Assembly: GCF_030272615.1 (NCBI RefSeq)
Contig: NC_081413.1
Coordinates: forward strand, 161,260,849-161,324,848
DNA length: 64,000 nt
From: Cryptomeria japonica
Lineage: Eukaryota; Streptophyta; Pinopsida; Cupressales; Cupressaceae
Direction of reading: 5' to 3'
Made by a program: the position numbers and the translations under genes. Under the pieces are notes generated by a model. The model saw only the letters and a list, made by a program, of their open reading frames with translations, was not told the origin of the DNA and ran no database searches. This document shows, in pieces, positions 56,087 through 64,000 of the stretch; positions within the stretch are counted from its first letter, which is position 1; each line of letters opens with the position of its first letter.

Positions 56087-57853
56087 GAAAATGCTGCCCC
56101 TCAGCAAGACACATCTCTTGAAAATTTAGGGCAAAACCCATAGGAGAACCCACAAACAAACCCTCAAGATACAAACCCTCTTGCTCCTCTAGTAGAACAT
56201 TCACAAGATATACATGATGATTTGATAAACTAGTTAACACAAAACATTGCCAAAATAACTAGACTTGTGGATAGACTGAAGGCATCCGAGCATGAGCATC
56301 ATGCATCTCTTTCCACATCCCTAGAATCATGAGGAAGCTATAGGGATCAACGTCGTGCTTTTTATGGTAGTGGGTTGTCATATAATGGAACTTGAAAAAA
56401 AAAGGTAAAGCACAAATATGTGCTCTTTTTATTGATCCCAAAATGGGTGAGACGTTACCTCTTAATTCAAAGAGGTTTCCTATACGCTGGTGTAGCCTTA
56501 TACCGATGAAAAATATTTTTTGGGATAGGTGGTGGATGGTCTTTAACAAACCACCTTGTAATAATTTTGAGGTTCCATTATATTTTTTGAGGAAACTGTA
56601 TTGTGAGTTTATCCTTAATGAGTGGCCAAACTATTTTGATATGAGAGAGTTCCAAGGTAGAGGTGGAGGCTCTTCCCAAGATAGACCTAGAGCCCAGAGG
56701 GTACTAAACCCCCAAAGTTGCATCCCCCTATCACCAAAACCTGTGGTCCATGTCATGATCCCAGTAACCCTGAAAGAGTCAATGGAGCTACAAACTCTTT
56801 AGGCGACGACTGCATTGACCAATGACATCATTCTACATGGCACATAGTTATCACATCCTCTTGGTCCAGATGATAATGTACTAGTTGAGCCATCTGGCCT
56901 TGGTGAGCCCATCCAGCATGTGTGTCCCATTTGTTCAGGTATATGCTCTAGGATGGATGTTGAGGTTGCTACAGATGGTTCAATGTCACATATGTGTACA
57001 ATTTGTGGGAGTAGATGTCAAACTACCACTGCAGAGGATGTGGCATTGACTGATGATTTCATGGATATGGTGTTTGGTGGTCACATGCAGACAGGTGTGT
57101 TGATTTGAATTGATAACATTTTATTTATCAATCACTTAAAACTTGTAAATGTAAATGAATTTTTATTTATAGATCGATTTAAATTACAAACAATATGCAT
57201 TTCAGGATGCAACAGTGGGTGTTAATACACCATCTGATATTCCTCTTGTAGTTGTTGCCGCTGAAGCTTCGACACCTAAGGTATAAATTTTGTAAAATGT
57301 TAAAATAGAATAGTACCTTGAATTCAATTTTTTTTTTATAAGATATACTAACCCTCTTTAATGTATATTTATTATGTGTTTTATAGGTGTTGTCAGGGGA
57401 TCAAATGTCCTAGATTGATAGTGTCATGCTCTCGACCATCAATTTTGGCCTAGAAAGCTATGTAGTATCATATTTTGCACACCTCTTTTTATGTATTCTT
57501 TTGATTGAATATGCAAGTCATTTAAATTTAGATTTGTTAAATTATATTTAATATTATCTAATGATATCCCTTGTGTTAATTTGTTTCTTTTAGGGTACCC
57601 CACATGTGTCTAGGACACCTCCTCGGCAAAAGAAATCCTGAAGGACGCCTAAATGTCAAAAGGTAATTGAACACATTTTTAATTGACATAATTATTTGAA
57701 AAGGTTGAAATTGTCTTAATTGGAACTTGTAGATTGATTAATCTTTTTGGTCTCTTTTATATACAATGGCAATTGGGATTTGTAGAATTGATGAATTCAC
57801 CTGATATGACAATGATAGTTCTAATACTAAATGTAAAGTACAGATGCCAATAG

Positions 57854-59348
57854 CTAACAAGATGAGAGGGGGGGGGGGTGAATCATACAAACTTAAACTT
57901 CCATAAAATCAACAGATTCAACCTCGGTAACATATGCTTCAGCAATATAACCAAAAATTGCTAAACATGCTAACTCATAAACACATAATCATCATAACAC
58001 ATATAACACCAAATTTAACGTGGAAACCCAAATAGGGAAAAACCACTGTGGGATTTCAGACCCACTAAGAAATATACTCTTCTAGAGTATGCTTGGTTAA
58101 AAGTAAATCTTGTTAAAGATTACAAACACATTGCTAGATGTGACCCGGTTAAGGGATTTCCCTCAGATCTGTTAGGATCTTTACTTTGTTAGAAGTGACC
58201 TTGTCAAAGGATTTCAAACACTCATTTAGAATGTTACCTTGCTAGAGGGTTTACAAATAAGACTATTAAGTCCACTCGATTAAGAGATTTTCTGTCACTT
58301 ACAAAATAACAGTAATAAAATATATCTGCAACTTCACATCTAAAATGCTAAAGTAGATTCCTATTTGCTCAAAACAATCCTATCATAGGACTTATCTGCC
58401 CCTCTACTAGGCTCTCTACTCTGTTATTCAAACAGGTCTTCAAGCTTCTGTGCTCGGTAATCACTATGTAGCATCCCTGTGCTTACACTTGCCCGCATAC
58501 ATTGTTTATCAACAATTCCTTATTTATAAACAATTTGCTAACCGCTAAATCTCCTTGATCACATTTCCCATGATCAATCATAGCCATCAAATCTTCAATC
58601 TTGACTAGGTTCAATGTATCCTTCCGATTTGAAAACGTTTTACCTTGCCTCGGGACTTGCATTCCTTTCTTGGAACTTGCACAAGGTTATTGCGGTTCAA
58701 TCTACGCTGTAGATCTTCTTGCTGATTTTTCATTGCCATAGATCCTTAACAAACTTCATGCGCGACATTCCACTCATTTATACATCTTCAGCTCATCATT
58801 GTCCTTCATTAAATAATGCTTTTATCCATCCATTGCGCACTGTCATAGCTCGGTTGCAACTTGGTAAATACTAAACTTTACTCGGTAGACATTCTGCCTT
58901 CATTAACCAATATCGATAACCTTAGGGTTTACCAACTAGGTTCCTTAGGGTTTACCGACTAGGTTCTTTGCTCGGTGATATATTATAGTATTAACCTTAC
59001 AATCAACAACATATGTAGAATATAAAAACAATCTAAACATCATGATCTCATCATTGTCTAACTCGGTAATAGTTTCCCATTGAATAACTTATTTCTCCCC
59101 TTATTCATCACATTCTTTTTGTGTCTTTTACCGACCACTTAATTCTCTTCAAATCAATCTTCTCAAGATATGGCAACATCATACTGAATCTGAAAATCAA
59201 TTTCTTGACATCAATGACAAAATAATGTTATAAAGATAGTTATCATCCTTTTTCAGTTATATCAATAATCTTCAACAACCTTCTCAATATCCTTAATGAA
59301 TATCAACAATCTCCTGATATTGAAATGCCAACAATCTTTCTTACTATA
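57854..59348 (-). mobile_element. LTR-like insertion in an exon of the decayed gene
   Basis: About 1.5 kb lies between two copies of ATGCCAATAG (57844-57853 and 59349-59358); removing it restores a simple exon. On the minus strand it holds a Copia-LTR-like start (TGTTGGCATTTCAATATC, to 59332), the hairpin motif (58018-58051) and a C-rich end. The bases 59333-59348 resemble a degenerate polypurine tract. The 10-bp duplication is longer than the 5 bp expected for an LTR element, so the mechanism is unclear. Confidence 0.55.
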
Positions 59349-59477
59349 ATGCCAATAGACAGAGGATCAAGAGAGGGAAGAGGTATGTATCTCTACTTTA
59401 TTTTTTTGATTTGATGATTATATGCACATGTACATGTGAAATTTAGATAAATTATAATCTTATCATTTTTCATACAG

Positions 59478-59840
59478 GAAATAGCCATAGTTGCTTCATC
59501 AATGGCGAGCCCTCCTAAGTCTACTAGAGAAGAATCTCAAGCTCTGGTACACTTTTGTTCTATATATTGTAGATTTTTAGTGTTTTTGATCTATATATGT
59601 TATTACCTTGTATTAATTTTATTTAACCTACAATAATTATTATTGTATTAATTGTATTTAATCTTATCATTTTTCATACAGGAAATGGCCATAGTTTCTT
59701 CATCAATGGTGAGCCCTCCTAATTCTACTGGAGAAGCATCTCAGGCTCTGGTACACTTTTGTTCTATATATTGTAGATTTTCAATGTTTTTGATCTATAT
59801 ATGTTATTACCTTGTATTATTTGTATTTAACCTACAATAG
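59478..59840 (+). repeat. Tandem duplication of one exon with its introns
   Basis: Two units of about 204 bp (59444-59647 and 59648-59840) contain the same 69-bp exon (59478-59546 and 59682-59750). Both are flanked by 'tttttcatacag' and 'gtacacttttgttc'. The peptides are EIAIVASSMASPPKSTREES and EMAIVSSSMVSPPNSTGEAS. Confidence 0.85.
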
Positions 59841-60133
59841 GCCCCTTCACGATTTGGCCATGATGTGGATCCTCTCAAGTTCCATTTTAAGAGGACTCCC
59901 AAGTCTGACAAGGCAACAAGAGAAAAGATGGTAGATCCCAAATCAACAGATGAGGTAATCTACAATTCAATTGCAAAGAAATTATAGTTGAATGTATAGT
60001 TATGTTGATAATTGTGAACTATTTTTTATAAAAGGAATCTAACCTGGCTTTTGAATTGTGGCTGTGCATCCATCTACAAAGCCACGCACTGCATCAAAGA
60101 GGCTCAATTTTGATGATCCACCACAACTATAGG

Positions 60134-62736
60134 ATCATATAGTGTTAGTTGTGGTCATCGAAGGAGCAATACATCTAGATATATTCTACATTTTTATTGT
60201 ATATCAATCTGAACATGGCATATGCCATATTTTTGTAAAATGTTTATTGACTTGGCATAAATGCCATTTTTTGTATACATACACAATTATTGTGCATTTT
60301 GATATATATAAATGTTGATATTCGATCCAATAAATGTGCATTATGTTCATTATTGTGCATTTTATTGATATTGATATTGATATTGATATTCGGTACATAC
60401 ACAATTTGTTCATTGTGTTCGTTATTGTGCATTTTGATATATATGAATGTTCATTTATAATTGATATAGCTAATTTTTGCTCAAACAAAGACATGCAATT
60501 TATTATGTGAGCAATATATCCAAAGCGCTCAATGAAATAAGTCTAAAAGACAACAAGCAAGCTTACAAAATTGTAATAAAAGAGCCTCCAACACACAATC
60601 ATTAAAATTTGTCTCTACCTAAAATAGTAGTTGCAAACTAGGTATTTCCAAAACTAGTGGCTTGCTAATCAATTACTTCAGCTAAACAAATGTCTTTTTT
60701 TGAATTATACCCCATATAAAAGACTTAACAATTGACATCATGGAATCTGAAGCATTGCAATTGTGGAATATGATTTGATAAGATTTCTCAGATATTGAAC
60801 TACCCTTAGAAAACTACATGTCTTAATCACAATGAAAGTCTTGGATCACTTCAAAATAGCTTCCACTTTTACTAAATTCCTAACAATAGCTGGATCATGG
60901 TCTGATAAATTTTGATCTCAGCTACTCCATAGACTTGGATAATTTTTGATCTCAACTACTCCATAGACTTGGATAAATTTTGATCTCAGACTTAGACAAC
61001 TATTCGATGTATTTGGTGACTTCCCTTTTATAAATTTCAATGAATATTTGCCTATGTAATCAGCAATATAAATATAAACAACAAAAATTTGATTTCTACA
61101 ATCATGGGTTAAACTCTATTTTATTTACTCTATATATCTCTATGTTGATTTTTTCAAAAAATCTTGTACTTTTGGTTTGCTGATTTTTTTCCTCAAATGT
61201 TTTTTGTTGCTGTGATATAAAGCATTGCAATTGTGGAATATTGTTTTTTCCTTTATATCTGTTAATGTGAGTGGTGCGAAGCACCCTCATGCATACAATG
61301 GTCAAATTTGGGTTTTTGTCTTGTTTTGTGTTGTTTCTGTTGGCAACAACAATTATGAAAATTGTGTTGTTTCTATTGGAATCATAATATAAAATTGTAG
61401 GCATGTGACAAGTGTCAATCGTCTCTCTATTCACTTTGTGCTTTCTCCAAAGTCAATCCACTTCTTGATCTTGTATTTTCATCTTTACCTACCCTTAAAT
61501 CCTATTGATCTTTTCTAACTATGTGGTCATGGCTATTCATTTTTTAACCTCTTAATCTAAGCCCTTGCTTCTCTTTGTGATTTCTATTAAAGAGGTTTCT
61601 TGCTTTCATTTTGATCAATCTACATCTTTATCATACTTACATAGTGCCAAAATCATTGTAGCCATACATCATCACCATCATAGCCTTACATCATCACAAC
61701 CACATCCATTCCTCTTTGAGCTCTTATGTAAGTGCATACAAATTTGAGAGCAAACATTATAATGCAAGATCATGGAGGATAGGAGAATGATGGAGACAAG
61801 CCTACCGTAGATGTGAAGGTATAATATTTATGGTTGTATGTTTTCTTTACATTGCATGGTAGATTTCTATTGATTTTTTGTTGAGTGAGTTTGTAGATCT
61901 AGGGCTTTGGTTAGATCTTATTTAGGTTTACAATAGATTCAAATCCAACATACACACAATTATTTACAAAATAATCTATTCTTTAACCAAAAATTTGAAA
62001 AATTGATACATTAAACGTTTTCACAAATACGCACAATTCTTGAATTAAAATTACAACTCATCCTAACTTCTTTTTTTTGTATTGTAGAAAATTTTAACTT
62101 AACACTATTCAAATACCTACAACATGAACTTTGTTATTAAATCAAATATTCTTTGACAACTCAACCTAACTTTAAAATCTTTATGGACAGTAATTCAAAT
62201 ATTATATACCTTCAAAGATAAGGACGATTTGCAAGAATTTGAGGCAGCAAAAAGCCAAAAGGAAAATGGATATTACTAGACGACAAGGTTAGTTTAGAGT
62301 TTAAAGTTTAATACAATTAACAATTGCGTACCGTACACGCATTACTTTAGAAAAAAACCGCGCATGCCTTTCTATACAACGTACGTATGTAAACATGACG
62401 TTTTCATATTTAGATTTAAAAAAAAAACACGAAAAAAACAAGGAGGTAATCCTCACCATTCACAGAAAAAAGCATACAAGAACACTATCAAAATCGCGAG
62501 CATACAAGTTAAAACAAAAATGCAGGCCCGTATCAGAATAATGGAATCCGTGATTTAATAAATTTTGAAGACTTTACCACAACCTTCCAACTGAATGGCA
62601 TCGACAGATACATAAATCAATCAAATCAAGTCAATTGCAGTCAATTGGCTGAAAAAATTGATTCCAGCGGATAGCCCACTGCTCTGCTTACTGTGTTTTT
62701 TGTTAGAGAAGCTCAAGAATGTCTGTTCGTTATTCA
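60134..62736. other. AT-rich intergenic stretch with short repeats
   Basis: No gene recognised. It contains a TTGATA microsatellite (about 60364-60392), two copies of 'attgtgcattttgatatata' (60289 and 60424), a 34-bp tandem repeat (60904-60986), and a 23-bp phrase repeated at 60752 and 61222. Some short plus and minus frames exist without domains. Confidence 0.6.
60904..60986. repeat. 34-bp tandem repeat, two and a half copies
   Basis: Units start at 60904, 60938 and 60972 (partial), each beginning GATAA(A/T)TTTTGATCTCA. The two full copies differ at two positions by eye. Confidence 0.92.
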
Positions 62737-63555
62737 TTAATGGCTCAAATCTCGGCCATTAATAGGCTTCTTGACTGTTGTACAGTGAATGACAGACTTG
62801 ACGGAACCCATACAACCATTTAGCGACGTTAAAGTAACCATTTTTATCCAGTCTTTGGCTCTGGGCGTCTCTCCTGCCATTTTTCCGTTGACGGACTGTT
62901 CAATGTGGCGGTTCTTTAAGCTCTTCTGTTGCCTGAGACGCATGTCGTCCAGCTGCATAACAGGAGTTTTACTGAGGCCCACAGCAAAAAACTGCTGCCA
63001 TTTCAGAGACTTTTCAGTGCACCAATGTCGCGGCTTTGGTGACGTGGAGGAGCTCCGACGGGGCTTCGATTCAGAATTAACATGTCCAGAATTTTTTCTC
63101 TGCGAGGCAGAGTAATTGAAGTTTCCACGCGAAGCTTGAGAATTGTTAGAGCTTGAGATTGTCCAGTAGCTTGACCGTGAGTCCAGCGAATCTGATCTCC
63201 AAGTCTGCAGTTTTTCTGATATCAGAATCCGATTCTCCCCGAACGAGCTCGATTCGCTGGATGAAAACTGTACTGCGTTGGATTTAGTAAGAGGAAGAAG
63301 GTGGCCGTCGTAGAACAGATCGTCGGCCGGGCAGCTGTGGAATTCTGTTGAAATCGAGTGGCCCAAATCGAAGCCCAAGTCGAAATTGAAATCCTGGTGC
63401 TCTAAAAATTCAATGCTTGAATTTTTCATCGAACTCCCCCATTCTGCACTGATCTCAGTCTTCCCAGAAATGGGAAGGTCGCAGAAGGAAAGAGTGTCAT
63501 CCTCAGATTCGCCATACGCATCTCGGGACCCGCAGGATTCCTCCACAAATTCTAT
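62737..63555 (-). pseudogene. Paralogue of the Ser-rich gene with ATA in place of the start codon
   Basis: About 272 codons align with the protein at 48591-49694: LSFCDLP, CPADDLFYDGHLLPL, 'SSYWTISSSNNSQASRG', 'LKWQQFFAVGLSKTPVMQ' and 'DMRLRQ'. Differences: the codon matching the ATG of the first gene reads ATA (63553-63555). About 20 residues after DMRLRQ are missing, and the C-terminus stops about 75 residues early. The frame is open upstream to about 63635 without an ATG. A possible 3' splice site (TATTTGTACAG) lies directly before the ATA, so an upstream exon could supply the start. With no internal stop over 272 codons it may be a live, spliced gene or a young pseudogene. It is GC-richer than the flanks. 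Confidence 0.7.
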
Positions 63556-64000
63556 CTGTACAAATATAAAAAATTTTAGACTGCAGGAATCGAGTAGCCC
63601 TTCTATAATCTGTGCCGACAAATTTTATAATATGATCACACACCTTCAAAGATTATACAAACAGAAATGATAGACCTCGTGACCTTGTGCCTATCACATT
63701 AAACTCCTAAGATTGAATTGTTATTCAGCAAAACTCTACTTTTATTGAAAAGTTTCAGTACTGATGGTGTGAAACAAATTAGATACAGGGTATGACAGGA
63801 ATTGTGCAGAGCAATGGGAAGTGAAAGAGGCTTTTTAACAGGATGGTTTGGTTCTCAGGGCACATAACGAAGCTTTCTCTATCGAACTGTAAGAGTCATG
63901 CAGATTTTTCTGGTGATTTAGCAAATAATTTTCTGCGGGCCCAATTCCATTAAACAAAGCAGCCAAAAAGCTTCACCGGCGGGAGCAGGAGTCCCATTAC
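63556..64000 (-). other. Upstream region of the Ser-rich paralogue
   Basis: This could hold a first exon, an intron ending at 63556 and the promoter. Donor-like AAG|GTGTGT lies near 63643-63650 on the minus strand. No ATG in a usable frame is found between it and the proposed acceptor. The window ends before a promoter can be judged. Confidence 0.35.

Larger units (their letters stand above)
56087..60133 (+). pseudogene. Decayed multi-exon gene of unknown family, with LTR-like insertion
   Basis: A long first exon (about 56087-57094) is readable across stops and one frameshift near 56390: a Pro/Asn/Gln-rich spacer, then 'FIDPKMGETLPLNSKRFPIR', then a CxxC-type segment (CPICSGIC ... CTICGSRC, 56932-57027). 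Short exons with canonical AG/GT borders follow: 57206-57280, 57387-57461, 57594-57662, 57844-57853 joined to 59359-59382, 59478-59546, 59682-59750, 59841-59954, and a last one from about 60035 ending in 'SKRLNFDDPPQL' and a TAG. Most short exons have lengths divisible by three and start at codon position one. Stops occur in the exons at 57411 and 57639 and several in the first. I do not recognise the family; host gene remnant or transposon-borne gene are both possible. Confidence 0.55.

Noticed and set aside
62789-63115. Plus-strand frame of 108 codons
   Set aside because: Antisense of the Ser-rich paralogue, whose homology to 48591-49694 fixes the minus strand as coding.
63600-63621. Start of the second Ser-rich gene at 63621
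   Set aside because: The codon there is TTG, not ATG, and the residues before the ATA have no match in the first gene.

Overview
The window is AT-rich nuclear DNA of a plant. Most of it is layered retrotransposon sequence, with one well-supported host gene and a damaged paralogue of it near the right end. The organism is probably a seed plant with a large repeat-laden genome. The long Copia LTRs, the deep nesting and the general look of the elements suggest a gymnosperm (conifer-like), but that is inference and no marker proves it.

Left part (1-32860). Bases 1-2667 hold no gene I can support. Bases 2673-32855 are one Copia (Ty1-like) element, called A here, with 1.4/1.34-kb LTRs, a tRNA-Met-type primer site and a 5-bp target duplication (TATAC). 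Four other insertions have blown it up to 30 kb. Element G (4988-10416) is a Ty3-like gag-protease element in the gag of A. Element B (11926-23122, minus strand, with an extra partial copy at 11183-11925) replaces the integrase/early RT region of A. Element D (12989-17162, minus) sits inside an LTR of B. Element C (23513-30166) is a Copia element inside the RT of A. The boundaries of A, G, C and D are each supported by matching LTR ends plus a target-site duplication. C has a complete gag-pol order with scattered stops. G, B and D lack reverse transcriptase; B and D carry long reading frames I do not recognise.

Middle part (32861-48590). AT-rich spacer holds a probable solo LTR (34884-36336). 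A 10-kb plant L1-type LINE (36810-46823) follows, flanked by a perfect 16-bp target duplication and ending in a short poly-A. It carries ORF1 (DUF4283-like), endonuclease, RT and RNase H remnants, and its RT is split by a solo LTR (40519-42274) containing a 19-bp minisatellite.

Right part (48591-64000). A 367-codon Ser-rich gene (48591-49694, minus) has a second, shorter relative in the same orientation (62737-63555, minus). The relative has ATA where the first gene has its ATG. Between them lie several families of local tandem repeats, two LTR remnants and a decayed multi-exon gene (56087-60133). That gene is built of short phase-0 exons, one duplicated in tandem and another split by an LTR-like insertion.

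LTR pairs, target duplications and reading frames were compared by eye. Counts are approximate unless exact positions are given.
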